The notes under the pieces were generated by a model, which worked only from the letters and a program-made list of their open reading frames with translations, was not told where the DNA came from and searched no databases. A stretch of 64,000 nucleotides of DNA from Arthrobacter pityocampae (GTDB lineage Bacteria; Actinomycetota; Actinomycetes; Actinomycetales; Micrococcaceae), in NCBI RefSeq assembly GCF_002927275.1, contig NZ_PRKW01000002.1, positions 1 to 64,000 on the forward strand. The letters run 5' to 3'. Below are positions 41,786 to 50,022 of this stretch, piece after piece. Position numbers and translations under genes: made by a program. Numbering within the stretch: the stretch's first letter is position 1; each line of letters begins with the position of its first letter.

Positions 41786-42874
41786 ATGGCTGTGACCTGG
41801 GCTTCGGCACTGGGTTGGCGCCTGCGCCGTCAGTACCTCGACGACGAGCGAGCAGCAACGGTCGAGGGTGTGGTGGATCGACTCGTGGCCTTGCCCTCGT
41901 GGTCCGGAGACGCTGCAACTTCAATCCGGTTGCGGCTGGCTCGTTCAACCCCGGGCGACGTCGAGACCGCGATGATGGAGGGACGCGTCTTTGCGACGTA
42001 CGCGTTTCGCGGAGCCACACACCTTATGACCTCTTCGTCGGCAGCGGTCCATCTTGCGTTACGCTGCGCAGGTCGGCAGTGGGAGCGGTCAAGCTGGCGC
42101 AGCCACTACGGTATCGAACCCGAGGAGTGGCCGCGCCTGCGCGCGACGGTGCGCGAGGCGCTGGTCGCCGGTCCCCTGACCCAGCATGAGCTGGCCGAGG
42201 CTGTCGCGAAGGACCCGGCTTACCGACATCTAAAGCCAGCCTTCGCTGATAGGTCCCACACGTTCCTCAAACCGTTCGGGTGGCAGGGCGACCTGTGCTT
42301 TAGCCCCTCAGACGGTGCGCCCAGGTTTCAGCTTCTCGAGTCCGTGCCCGGCTGGACCGGGCTAGCCGAGCTCGATGATGCGGGGCCTCGGGCGATACGC
42401 GCCTACCTCGCAGCGTATGGGCCTACCACTCCGGATCGGATCCAGTACTGGCTGGGTGAAGGTCTGAGCGCTGGGCGCAAGCGCATCGCAGGCTGGATCG
42501 ATGAGATCGACGCCGAGCTCGCCACGGTCTGGGTCGACGGCGTTGAGGCGCTGTGCCTAAGTGAGCACGTCGAGCCCATCGCGACTGCGGCCGAATCTCA
42601 CCAGGTGGTGCTGCTGCCAGGATCCGATCAGTGGGTCCTCGGTGCCGGCACGTCAGCGACCTCTATCGTGCCTGTCAAGCATCGGGGGACCGCTACCGGC
42701 GGGGCGAATCTTATTCTGATTGGCGGGCGGGTCGGCGGGACCTGGAAGGTTGACCGCAGCACGATCCGGATCAGCTGGTTCGATGGGATGAGCGCCGCGC
42801 CCTCGTCGGTGGCCACCGCTGCCGATTGGTTGTCCCAAGCACTCGGGCGCGAGCTCGAGCTTGAAAGTCATTGA
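41786..42874 (+). CDS. Winged-helix DNA-binding (AlkZ-like, HTH_42) protein
   Basis: The 362-residue protein matches the HTH_42 / AlkZ-like group: VEGVVDRLVALPSWSGDAAT, RVFATYAFRGATHLMTSSSA, RATVREALVAGPLTQHELAE, LLPGSDQWVLGAG and NLILIGGRVGGTWKVDRSTI. Members of this fold include DNA glycosylases that unhook crosslinks (AlkZ, YcaQ), with a Q-x-Q or Q-x-D catalytic motif that I cannot identify here. A role in DNA repair or toxin resistance is therefore an inference. Confidence 0.8.
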   Translation: MAVTWASALGWRLRRQYLDDERAATVEGVVDRLVALPSWSGDAATSIRLRLARSTPGDVETAMMEGRVFATYAFRGATHLMTSSSAAVHLALRCAGRQWERSSWRSHYGIEPEEWPRLRATVREALVAGPLTQHELAEAVAKDPAYRHLKPAFADRSHTFLKPFGWQGDLCFSPSDGAPRFQLLESVPGWTGLAELDDAGPRAIRAYLAAYGPTTPDRIQYWLGEGLSAGRKRIAGWIDEIDAELATVWVDGVEALCLSEHVEPIATAAESHQVVLLPGSDQWVLGAGTSATSIVPVKHRGTATGGANLILIGGRVGGTWKVDRSTIRISWFDGMSAAPSSVATAADWLSQALGRELELESH

Positions 42875-42929
42875 GGCGAGGGGAACATGTCCGGTGTAGG
42901 GATCCAGCAACGGGACGTTCGCTCGAGGA

Positions 42930-42983
42930 TCCCCACCCAGAACATTTACTCATTCTCCAATCACAAAATGTTCTGGGTGGGGA
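42930..42983. terminator. Perfect 18-bp inverted repeat between convergent genes
   Basis: TCCCCACCCAGAACATTT (42930-42947) and AAATGTTCTGGGTGGGGA (42966-42983) are exactly complementary, separated by 18 bases. Placement between two converging genes suggests a bidirectional terminator, but there is no T-run on either side and the loop is long. A miniature transposable element remnant is the alternative. Confidence 0.5.
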
Positions 42984-42986
42984 CAA

Positions 42987-43337
42987 CTAACGTGGATTTG
43001 TCTGAAGATGCGCCAGTGTCTGTCGTTTTAAGGTGGCTGCGCGCCCTATCAGCGCCCAGAAGCCCCCGATGATGACGATCGCAGGCAGACTTAGAACGAA
43101 GGATAGGGAGTAGAAAATCTCCAGATTCGTGGACTCGGCGCTCGACGGTGCGTCAAGCCTGCCCTGCACTGTCATCAGGATGACCCACGCGATGACGGCA
43201 AGGCCCACCATGCACATGTATCGCACCCAGGCTCGCATGTCTGGTTCTCTCCTGAGAACAAGGAACCCGACGACTAGAACGCCGACTGGCAGAGCGGAAA
43301 ATCCTACGATGAGCCAGATGATTTCCATGGAATTCAT
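42987..43337 (-). CDS. Three-span membrane protein
   Basis: The 116-residue protein has three hydrophobic helices (IIWLIVGFSALPVGVLVVGF, YMCMVGLAVIAWVILMTV, LSFVLSLPAIVIIGGFWALI) and a basic C-terminus. A second ATG three codons in (43328) could be the true start. The family is not recognised. Confidence 0.65.
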   Translation of the reverse strand: MNSMEIIWLIVGFSALPVGVLVVGFLVLRREPDMRAWVRYMCMVGLAVIAWVILMTVQGRLDAPSSAESTNLEIFYSLSFVLSLPAIVIIGGFWALIGRAATLKRQTLAHLQTNPR

Positions 43338-43695
43338 GGTTCACCATAACTACATCGGGTCTGCAGGCGGCGGTTTTCCTAGCGTCCGCAAGCCGGTCGT
43401 CTTCAGTACCTACTGGAACCTTGAGGGCTGGGCAGGGCCGCTAGGCCGGGGGAGCGCACGTATAGCCGGGACGATGAAGACGGGCGCTGGGCTACCTCAA
43501 GTGAAACGCTGATCTTGGTCGATTGGCCGTTCAAACTGTCTCATAAAACTACAGTTTTATGAGACAGTAGATCGCGGCCGTCCTGGCTCACGAAGTTCCC
43601 CGGGAATCCGGGGCTGCGACTGTCTCGGAAAGTCGTCTCGACGCAAAGTGTCTCAGTGGTCGTGTCGCCAGTACTTTGTGAGGCAGACTGGCCGG
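43338..43695. other. Non-coding region with recombinase-site-like repeats
   Basis: This is 358 bases before the second serine recombinase. It contains the 34-bp palindrome at 43535-43568, then further TGTCTC motifs at about 43620-43650 in the same orientation. This looks like a multi-half-site recombination (res-like) region. No gene is supported. Confidence 0.45.
43535..43568. repeat. Perfect 34-bp palindrome, possible serine-recombinase site
   Basis: ACTGTCTCATAAAACT (43535-43550), AC, then AGTTTTATGAGACAGT (43553-43568): two exact 16-bp arms around a 2-bp centre. A 2-bp centre is what serine recombinases cut. The recombinase gene starts 128 bases downstream. Confidence 0.7.
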
Positions 43696-44268
43696 ATGAG
43701 GCATCTTGGTTATACCCGTGTGAGTACATCGGCTCAGGACGCGAAGCTGCAGCTCGACGCCCTTGTCGCCTCCGGGGTGCAGAAACGCGATGTCTTCGCT
43801 GACGTCACCTCGGGTAGTAGGGCCGCGGTCGAGCGTCCCGGGATGCAGAAGCTCCTCGAGTACGTCGGCGAGGGAGACACCGTGGTGGTGTGGCGGGTCG
43901 ACCGGTTGGGGCGGTCCCTGATCGATGTGTTGAACACGGTGAACCTGCTGCGGGAGCGGGGGATCCTCGTCCGGTCCCTCTCCGACGGGATCGATCCGGA
44001 AACCTCGACGGGCCGGCTGATGCTGAACATGCTTGCCACCCTGGCCGAGTACGAGCGTGAGCTCATCGTCGAACGCGTCAACGCCGGTCTCGTCGCGGCC
44101 CGGCAGAACGGGACCCGCTTCGGCCGGCCACGCTCCGACCCGAAGGTCATCGCCGCGAAGCTCAGCATCGTCGCCGACGCCCGCGCCAAGGGCGTGACCG
44201 CCGAGGACGCCGCGCGCCTGGTGGGCTGGAGCAGGGCGACCCTGTACCGGCACCAGAAAACCCACTGA
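43696..44268 (+). CDS. Serine recombinase (resolvase family)
   Basis: The 190-residue protein has a catalytic domain MRHLGYTRVSTSAQDAKLQL (nucleophile Ser in YTRVS), VVVWRVDRLGRSLIDVLNTV, LATLAEYERELIVERVNAGL and a C-terminal HTH (AEDAARLVGWSRATLYRHQK). The ATG at 43696 matches the normal N-terminus of the family. It is related to, but distinct from, the recombinase at 30782-31345. No transposase is nearby, so it may act on the upstream palindrome in its own right or be a transposon remnant. Confidence 0.92.
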   Translation: MRHLGYTRVSTSAQDAKLQLDALVASGVQKRDVFADVTSGSRAAVERPGMQKLLEYVGEGDTVVVWRVDRLGRSLIDVLNTVNLLRERGILVRSLSDGIDPETSTGRLMLNMLATLAEYERELIVERVNAGLVAARQNGTRFGRPRSDPKVIAAKLSIVADARAKGVTAEDAARLVGWSRATLYRHQKTH

Positions 44269-44329
44269 GCCCGGACACCGTGCGGGCCGAACTTGCTCGA
44301 GTAGGGCGCTCGATTGTCAGGAGGCCGCG

Positions 44330-44398
44330 GTGATCCGGCTCTTTCGGTGGTTGGACCGGCACGGATGGCCGCCAGGGGCCGCCTTCGGTAATCAGTAA
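44330..44398 (+). CDS. Possible 22-residue peptide
   Basis: A GTG preceded by AGGAGG (five-base spacing) encodes MIRLFRWLDRHGWPPGAAFG and two more residues before TAA. The ribosome-binding site is excellent, but nothing else supports it. It could be a leader or a chance site. Confidence 0.25.
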   Translation: MIRLFRWLDRHGWPPGAAFGNQ

Positions 44399-44539
44399 GC
44401 ATCGACCCCCTATCGACGGTCCTGTGCTTGCTCCATGATTCCGGTGGCGCGGTGGGTCCGGATGAACCCCGACGGCAGGTTCGGGATCGTCGTGCCCGTC
44501 GCCCTCACCGATCCACCCGCGCATCCGCAGGTCTGCGTG

Positions 44540-45106
44540 TCACAGGTGCATGTGGACGTAGGCCCACCGCCCGCCGAGGTCGGAGCGCAGTGCTCGCAGC
44601 ATCTCGGTGACGACCTCCGGAGATGACCTTTCAATCACGATCGCGACCCGACCGACGACCGCTGCACTGGTTGTGTCCTGATCGCCCATGAGGCCGCGTC
44701 CACCACAGGATCCGCAGCTGAGCTCCGGCTCCCGTCTTGTCTCGTACCAGCCTTTGAAGGAACTCCAGAATGCGTCTTCGTCGAACTCCTTGCCGCAGGT
44801 GCGGCACGACGGCGGTCCGGTGCTGTCCATGGCGAAGAACGCCTGGTCGTCCACGTCTGTGGGAGATACGACGGCGATCGTCGTCCACCAGCTCGGCTGT
44901 GGGCGGTTGGAGGGGTGGTGCCAAGCCGACTGCCATGCCGGGCCGGCTTGATCGACGATCGCGTCGGGCCACAGGTAGTCTCCGGCGCGTTCATCCGGCT
45001 CGGCAAGGCCACGGCTGCGCAGGAACTCCCTGACCTCGTACGCCCTCTGCTCGGCGGTGTCGGCGGTTGCGTCGAGGTCGACGAACTGCTCACGGTGATC
45101 TCCCAT
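44540..45106 (-). CDS. Hypothetical protein with a zinc-ribbon
   Basis: The 188-residue protein starts at ATG 45106 (MGDHREQFVDLDATADTAEQ) with GAGGATGAG upstream; the longer frame to 45355 is not coding. It has a four-Cys cluster (SCRTCGKEFDEDAFWSSF and LSCGSCGGRGLMG) that should bind zinc. A conserved-looking central part reads QPSWWTTIAVVSPTDVDDQA. The function is unknown. Confidence 0.65.
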   Translation of the reverse strand: MGDHREQFVDLDATADTAEQRAYEVREFLRSRGLAEPDERAGDYLWPDAIVDQAGPAWQSAWHHPSNRPQPSWWTTIAVVSPTDVDDQAFFAMDSTGPPSCRTCGKEFDEDAFWSSFKGWYETRREPELSCGSCGGRGLMGDQDTTSAAVVGRVAIVIERSSPEVVTEMLRALRSDLGGRWAYVHMHL

Positions 45107-45320
45107 GTGTCTCATCCTCGCGGCAGAGCGGTCACTGTCAACTTTGGGATGGACCGACTCGACGGACGTCACCTTCTCGAACCCGTCGGACAAAGCACAG
45201 TCCTTCGCCCGCACTTCGCACCTCGACTCCTCACGCGTCCCGGCTGGAAGCCCAAGGGTGGACTGCCTCCTGAACGATGGGGCCCGTGGAGGGATCCATC
45301 GACCTTGGCGAGGGTCGGGT

Positions 45321-46157
45321 TCAGAAGCTGAGTTCCTGGGTTTCGGTGGTTCCATCCCGGTAGGTCACCGTGACGATGGAACTCCCGTCGGATGCGTGCT
45401 GGAGTTCGTCGCCGGGGAGCCAGAAAGCGAAGTACCCAGCGGAGACGGTGGCGATGACGTCCTCGCCGGTGATGCTCGTGTAGATGATGCCGGTGACGTC
45501 GTCGCCGGCTCGTCCTGCGGCCATCGAGATGGGCTCGTTCATGATCATCCCGGTGCCGAGTTGTGTGGGTTTCAGGGCTCGTGGGGTGGGATCTGTTTCG
45601 GCCCCGAGCCTGCCGATCGAACCGATCATGCCCTTGTCCCACCAGGGTGCGGAGGCATCGGTGGTGCAGGTCGATTCGAAGCCGTCGGCGCCCGTGAGGA
45701 CGACGGTCATCCACGCGCCCCGGCGCTCGGCGATGGCCACTTCGGCGTTCACGAGGTCTTCGGCGTACATGCCGCCGCCGACGTCCTCATTCGACGCCAG
45801 GCAGTCCGCGACGGCGTCATCACGGTCCTCCCCGGACAGGGTCACCGGCGAAGCAGTCCAGGTAGCGAAGGCCGCATCACCGCCGGCAGGAGCAGGGACG
45901 ACGAACAACCCGGCGGTCGTCGCGGCAACCAACCCGCCCAGGACGACGGCGCGCGGCCGACGGGCACTCGGCCTCAACGGCTGACGGTAGGTCGAGCCAT
46001 CCCTGTGTGCGGTCGTTGTCGCCCGCACCGTCGGTGACGGGTCATGGGACAGGGCGTGCTCGAGGTCGGTGCGTGCTCGCTGCGGGCGGGCCGGTGACGC
46101 CTCGTTGGCCGGGTCCATGCTTCGCAACAACGTGTCGATGTCCTTGTCCCGTGTCAT
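45321..46157 (-). CDS. Membrane protein paired with ECF sigma factor (anti-sigma-like)
   Basis: The 278-residue protein has a cytoplasmic N-terminus of about 70 residues (DIDTLLRSMDPANEASPARP), one transmembrane helix (VVLGGLVAATTAGLFVVPAP), and an extracytoplasmic domain. It is encoded directly after an ECF sigma factor with an ATGA overlap, the standard sigma/anti-sigma layout; no HxxxCxxC zinc motif is visible. It may hold the sigma factor at the membrane until an envelope signal arrives. Confidence 0.75.
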   Translation of the reverse strand: MTRDKDIDTLLRSMDPANEASPARPQRARTDLEHALSHDPSPTVRATTTAHRDGSTYRQPLRPSARRPRAVVLGGLVAATTAGLFVVPAPAGGDAAFATWTASPVTLSGEDRDDAVADCLASNEDVGGGMYAEDLVNAEVAIAERRGAWMTVVLTGADGFESTCTTDASAPWWDKGMIGSIGRLGAETDPTPRALKPTQLGTGMIMNEPISMAAGRAGDDVTGIIYTSITGEDVIATVSAGYFAFWLPGDELQHASDGSSIVTVTYRDGTTETQELSF

Positions 46158-46720
46158 GGTGTTGCCGTCCTTTCAGGTGATGCCGCATGCACGCCCGTGG
46201 GGTGCGGAAGGTGATCAAGCAGTAGCCGCAGGGCACGCCGCGCCCTACTCAAGCGGAGCCGGAACGCGACCGGGGAGATGCCGAGGACCACAGCAGCGTG
46301 AGGCGCGGACAGCTCCTCGAAGACCGCCAGGCCGAGTGCTTCCTGATGAACCTCGGACAGAAGATGCCATGCACGGCTCAGGTCGACCCGGATCGACACC
46401 AGATCCTCGTGGGAGCTGCTGCAGGGCTCGGTGATTGTGTCGGTGAGCCGGATCCCGAGGGCCTGTCGGCGCTGCTCACCACGGTGAGCATTCAGCAGGA
46501 TGTTCCGGGTGATACCGAAAGCCCAGGCCCGGGCATCGTCCTGATTGCCCGGTGCTTCCGCGAAGCGGCGCCAGAGGACGAGGCACGCATCGGCCACCAT
46601 GTCCTCGGCTGAGTCGGTGTCTGTGCGGCGTTGCACGAACCGCAGCAGATCCGGGTACACCGCTTGGTACAGGACCCGGAACGCATCCGCCCGACCAGGG
46701 GGCGGCGAAGAATCACTCAT
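46154..46720 (-). CDS. ECF-type RNA polymerase sigma factor
   Basis: The 188-residue protein has region 2 (FRVLYQAVYPDLLRFVQRRT, DSAEDMVADACLVLWRRFAE, ARAWAFGITRNILLNAHRGE) and region 4 (HQEALGLAVFEELSAPHAAV, VLGISPVAFRLRLSRARRAL). The ATG at 46720 (MSDSSPPPGRADAF) is chosen; the frame to 46819 is upstream extension. Autoregulation with the downstream membrane protein is likely. Confidence 0.92.
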   Translation of the reverse strand: MSDSSPPPGRADAFRVLYQAVYPDLLRFVQRRTDTDSAEDMVADACLVLWRRFAEAPGNQDDARAWAFGITRNILLNAHRGEQRRQALGIRLTDTITEPCSSSHEDLVSIRVDLSRAWHLLSEVHQEALGLAVFEELSAPHAAVVLGISPVAFRLRLSRARRALRLLLDHLPHPTGVHAASPERTATP

Positions 46721-46803
46721 ACCTGTACCTGTCCGCCACAGGCCCCAGTGTGTCGCACCAACACGAAGGAAGTCGGAAGCGGGCACTGGTGAAACAGTAG
46801 AGC

Positions 46804-47217
46804 ATGACCAATTCATCACTTCCGCGCGCCGAGTTCGCCTTCCCCGGTTCCCTGCGCGACGCGCTGGTCGCCGCGATTCTTGACGGCCGGAAGACGACGA
46901 CGACGTCCCTGCTCGTCGAATACGCCGTCGAGGGCGAGGAGCTGCCCGTAGCGGGCAGGCGGCAAGCAGTCATCGACTCGAGCAACGAACCGGTCGCCGT
47001 CATTGAGACGGTGCACGTCGAGCAGGTACGACTGGACCAGGTGCCCCTCGCTCACGTCATCGATGAGGGCGAGGGCCACACCACTATCGCTCGGTGGAGG
47101 GAAGCCCACGAGCAGTTCTGGCACAGCGACGACATGCGCTCCTACCTACAAGACTCCGAGTTCACGGTGACGGACGAGACCGTGGTGGTCCTCGAGCGAT
47201 TCCAGCTCATCAGCTAG
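46804..47217 (+). CDS. ASCH-domain protein
   Basis: The 137-residue protein shows FAFPGSLRDALVAAILDGRK TTTTSLL and VIETVHVEQVRLDQVPLAHV, then EGHTTIARWREAHEQFW. ASCH domains belong to the PUA-like fold, bind RNA and in some cases hydrolyse modified nucleosides. The gene is divergent from the sigma factor gene and starts 83 bases from it. Confidence 0.88.
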   Translation: MTNSSLPRAEFAFPGSLRDALVAAILDGRKTTTTSLLVEYAVEGEELPVAGRRQAVIDSSNEPVAVIETVHVEQVRLDQVPLAHVIDEGEGHTTIARWREAHEQFWHSDDMRSYLQDSEFTVTDETVVVLERFQLIS

Positions 47218-47335
47218 AGAAACGGGACCAGCCGCAGCCCGCCCGGGGATCCTTGGGCGGGACCGTATCGGACCCGGCCAACGCCCACTGCCAGGTCCCT
47301 AAATGCTTAGGAGGTGTGGCTGGCACACTGGCGGC

Positions 47336-48058
47336 ATGGCCTTCGAACTATTCCCCATCCGAAGACTCACCGAGCACCCCGCCCACACCCTGGACCGACG
47401 GACCTGGCCCGCAACGCTGCCGCCCGTCGCCTCGACCCTCGACCGAGGCCTGGATCTCGGCCCGGCGACCGTCCTCGTGGGTGAGAACGGGTCCGGGAAG
47501 TCCACCATCATCGAGGCGATCGCGTTGGCGTACGGGCTCTCCCCGGAGGGAGGGTCGACCGGAGCCCAGCACCGGACCCGGTCCACGGAGTCGGTCCTAG
47601 CCGATCACCTCCAGCTGGTCCGCAACGCCGGCACCACTCGGCGCGGGTACTTCCTGGGGGCCGAGACCATGCACGGCTTCTTCACCTACCTCGAGGCCAA
47701 CCCCAGCATGAGCCGTCCAGACTTCCAGTTCCATGACATGTCCCACGGCGAATCGTTCCTCGAGCTCGTCGTCGACCGCTTCCGCGGACCCGGCTTGTGG
47801 GTCCTCGACGAACCAGAATCCGCGCTGTCCTTCTCCGGGTGCCTGGCCTTGCTCGGCGTCCTGAAAGAACTCGTCGCGTCCGGGAAGTCCCAGGTGATCC
47901 TCTCCACCCACTCACCGCTCCTGGCGGCCCTGCCCAGCGCCCAGATCTTCGAGGTAGGCAGCTGGGGGCTGCGTCCTCGACAGTGGGAGGACCTCGACCT
48001 CGTCACCAACTGGCAGGCCTTCCTCACCTCACCCCAGCGCTACCTCAGGCACCTCTAG
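47336..48058 (+). CDS. AAA ATPase, single-domain ABC/RecF-like
   Basis: The 240-residue protein has Walker A ATVLVGENGSGKSTIIEAIA, a signature-like FHDMSHGESFLELV, Walker B GLWVLDEPESALSFSGCLAL and the switch VILSTHSPLLAAL. It is a soluble, stand-alone ATPase of the type often annotated AAA family ATPase, used in DNA repair or defence. No partner nuclease adjoins it. The ATG at 47336 is preferred to the one at 47303. Confidence 0.85.
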   Translation: MAFELFPIRRLTEHPAHTLDRRTWPATLPPVASTLDRGLDLGPATVLVGENGSGKSTIIEAIALAYGLSPEGGSTGAQHRTRSTESVLADHLQLVRNAGTTRRGYFLGAETMHGFFTYLEANPSMSRPDFQFHDMSHGESFLELVVDRFRGPGLWVLDEPESALSFSGCLALLGVLKELVASGKSQVILSTHSPLLAALPSAQIFEVGSWGLRPRQWEDLDLVTNWQAFLTSPQRYLRHL

Positions 48059-48248
48059 ATAGGCCCGCACAGAGGCATCCGCGGCCCCGGCCCATGAGAT
48101 GGCCTGCGCTGACTGCACCGCGGTGAAGGCAACCGGCACCGGGACAATCCCGGCTAAAGAACCCGGGGTTCAGCCCGCCTTTTGGGCAACGGCGACGGCG
48201 TAGGATGCCAGTCATGACGATGGGGGAAAAGTCAGGCGGGGTCCGACG

Positions 48249-48467
48249 ATGATCGAGATCCTCGGACTGATAGCGCGAATCGTATTCGGAGTGCTGGCCG
48301 AAGTGGTGTGGTTCTGGGATCCGCCGGGCCGCCCGAAGTACCGCGACTACCTCCAGGCAGTCCCCGCCGGATGGACACCTCTGTCCAAGCGCGAGTGGAA
48401 GGCAGCAGGCAAGCCCGAGCGCCCCGAGGACGTCCCGCCGCCAGCTCAAAGCACCGAGGTGGGGTAG
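48249..48467 (+). CDS. Small membrane-associated protein, 72 residues
   Basis: The N-terminal hydrophobic helix (MIEILGLIARIVFGVLAEVV) is followed by a conserved-looking soluble part (WFWDPPGRPKYRDYLQAVPA, GWTPLSKREWKAAGKPERPE). It is five bases upstream of the next small gene, so the two form an operon. The function is unknown. Confidence 0.55.
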   Translation: MIEILGLIARIVFGVLAEVVWFWDPPGRPKYRDYLQAVPAGWTPLSKREWKAAGKPERPEDVPPPAQSTEVG

Positions 48468-48471
48468 GCGT

Positions 48472-48675
48472 ATGGAGGAGTACGTGCCGATCGGCTTCTT
48501 CATCTTCTCGATCGCCCTCGTCAACGCCGGCCTCGCCGAGCAGAAGGGCCGATCCCGCTGGGCATGGTTCCTGCTGTCGCTGATCCTGGGCCCGCTGGCC
48601 ACGACAATGATCGTCATCTGGCCGGTGCCACAGCGGTCGCATTCGCATGTGAGCGTCGATGCGAAGGGCCGTTGA
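48472..48675 (+). CDS. Small membrane protein, 67 residues
   Basis: Two hydrophobic segments (VPIGFFIFSIALVNAGLA and AWFLLSLILGPLATTMIVIW) flank EQKGRSRW. The motif KGRSRWAWFLLSLILGPLA is typical of small actinobacterial membrane proteins of unknown function. It lies directly after the 72-residue gene. Confidence 0.65.
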   Translation: MEEYVPIGFFIFSIALVNAGLAEQKGRSRWAWFLLSLILGPLATTMIVIWPVPQRSHSHVSVDAKGR

Positions 48676-48702
48676 GGTCGAGGATGCCCCGGAGCCCACA
48701 AC

Positions 48703-48726
48703 CGTAGTTCCGTAGTTCCGTAGTTC
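48703..48726. repeat. Three tandem copies of an 8-bp unit
   Basis: CGTAGTTC is repeated three times without interruption 28 bases after the small membrane protein gene. It may be a slippage-prone microsatellite. Confidence 0.7.
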
Positions 48727-48855
48727 TCGCTTCCATCCTGCCCCACGCGGCACCGCCGAACCATGTCCGCGCACGAATCGCTGACAAGCGGTTCGGCGAC
48801 AATCCTCGGCGCGCCGATAGGCGCTGCCCTCTCCACTTAGTTGTCGCGCTATGCC

Positions 48856-49131
48856 CTAGCGGCGGTTCCGTGTCCGGGCGTACCGGCGGGCAAGGTCGTT
48901 CAGGGCGAGGGTGGCGATGATGATCGATACCGCGACGGCTGCCAGGCCGATGTAGAGCCCGGTCAGCATTGCCATCGGTGAACTCGCGTCGGACAGGTAT
49001 CTGATCCCACCGACTGCTCCGACCACCCAGAACATAGCCACGGCGGTGACCGCGATGATGGACGGCAGAGCGTCCCGATTGTTCTTGAGCCAGTGAGTGG
49101 TCCGTGCCTTTTCGATCCCCATGAGTGCCAT
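48856..49131 (-). CDS. Two-span membrane protein, paralogue of 51725-52006
   Basis: The 91-residue protein is MALMGIEKARTTHWLKNNRD, ALPSIIAVTAVAMFWVVGAV, GGIRYLSDASSPMAMLTGLY, then IGLAAVAVSIIIATLALNDL and a basic tail. It is highly similar in protein and DNA to the gene at 51725-52006 (same order, same strand). The two bracket the umuDC remnant and the MpaB-like gene. The function is unknown. Confidence 0.75.
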   Translation of the reverse strand: MALMGIEKARTTHWLKNNRDALPSIIAVTAVAMFWVVGAVGGIRYLSDASSPMAMLTGLYIGLAAVAVSIIIATLALNDLARRYARTRNRR

Positions 49132-49572
49132 GATCCAAGTCTCCGGTGACAGTCTCACCAGGGGAGCGACGGACACGTCCCGGAATGGTCACAGCTCGCG
49201 CAGCCCAGGAGGGGTGCTCCGCACGCCGATTCTCAGGTGGGTCACCCAGATCCCGTCACAGCTACCGGTCGCAGTTACCGGTCTCGGTTCTCTGTCCCGG
49301 TTCTCTGTCTCCCATTGTCACGATTGATCCCACGCGTTCTTTTGATCGATGGGTCCTATTGAGGACTGGGCCCTGGTGTACGCCGCCACGCCGGTAAGGA
49401 CGCTGATTCCATGGAGGAGGGTCGGAGCGTGGACACCCTTACCGCGCGCATCGCCACACTGCGTCACCCGGGGAGGGGTACTGATCGGTCACCTCATATG
49501 CGTGTCGGTGGCGCAGTCTAGGATCACGTGCTGGGCTGGTGCGGCCCGGGGATGGAGAGGGTACGCGAGGTC
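49132..49572. other. Intergenic with tandem repeat; no SOS box seen
   Basis: This is 441 bases upstream of umuD. CGGTTCTCTGTC occurs twice in tandem (49285-49296 and 49298-49309), preceded by two CAGYTACCGGTC copies. I found no GAAC-N4-GTTC LexA box in front of umuD, unlike normal SOS mutagenesis operons. An apparent frame extends umuD back to a GTG at 49528. Confidence 0.45.
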
Positions 49573-50022
49573 ATGGACCAGTTCGGCGCTTCCGGTACGT
49601 CCGTGGGTCGGCCTGCTCCAGCTGCTGCCCGCACGGAGTTGACGCCGTCGGGATTCGCGTCCCCTGCCCAGGACTGGTTCGAGGACCGGATCGACTTGAA
49701 CAGGCACCTCATCAAAGACATCACCAGCACCTACATCGTGCGCGTGTGCGGGCACGCAATGGACGGCGCAGGCATCTCCGACGGCGATGAGTTGATTGTC
49801 GACCGAGCCCTGCAGCCCAAGGACGGATCCGTGGTCATCGCTGTGCTCGACGGCGAACTCATCATTAGGCGGTTACGAGTCACGAGCCCTGGTCCCAGCT
49901 CAGGTACCTCGAGCACGGTCACGCTCATCGCGGCCAGCGACGCCTACCCGGTCATTCCGATACCGGATCCGGAGAGCCTGGTTATCTGGGGCGTGGCGAC
50001 GCGGTGTTTGCATCATGTCTGA
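49573..50022 (+). CDS. umuD: UmuD-like protein lacking both catalytic residues
   Basis: The protein of about 149 residues has UmuD architecture: cleavage region TPSGFASPAQDWF, IDLNRHLIKDITSTYIVRV, CGHAMDGAGISDGDELIVDR, SVVIAVLDGELIIRRLRV. In functional UmuD/LexA-type proteins the nucleophile is the Ser of GDSM, and the general base is the Lys of the segment ending TVK-K-L. Here they read GHAM (Ser to Ala) and IIRRL (Lys to Arg). Self-cleavage should therefore be impossible. It overlaps the umuC remnant by 8 nt. The start could be the ATG at 49573 or 49552. Confidence 0.8.
   Translation: MDQFGASGTSVGRPAPAAARTELTPSGFASPAQDWFEDRIDLNRHLIKDITSTYIVRVCGHAMDGAGISDGDELIVDRALQPKDGSVVIAVLDGELIIRRLRVTSPGPSSGTSSTVTLIAASDAYPVIPIPDPESLVIWGVATRCLHHV

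Noticed and set aside
44330-44398. 22-codon ORF with AGGAGG as an established gene
   Set aside because: Only the ribosome-binding site supports it; no conservation can be assessed and it has no neighbour relation. Listed at low confidence only.
49132-49572. LexA/SOS box upstream of umuD
   Set aside because: No GAAC-N4-GTTC-like palindrome could be found in the interval.
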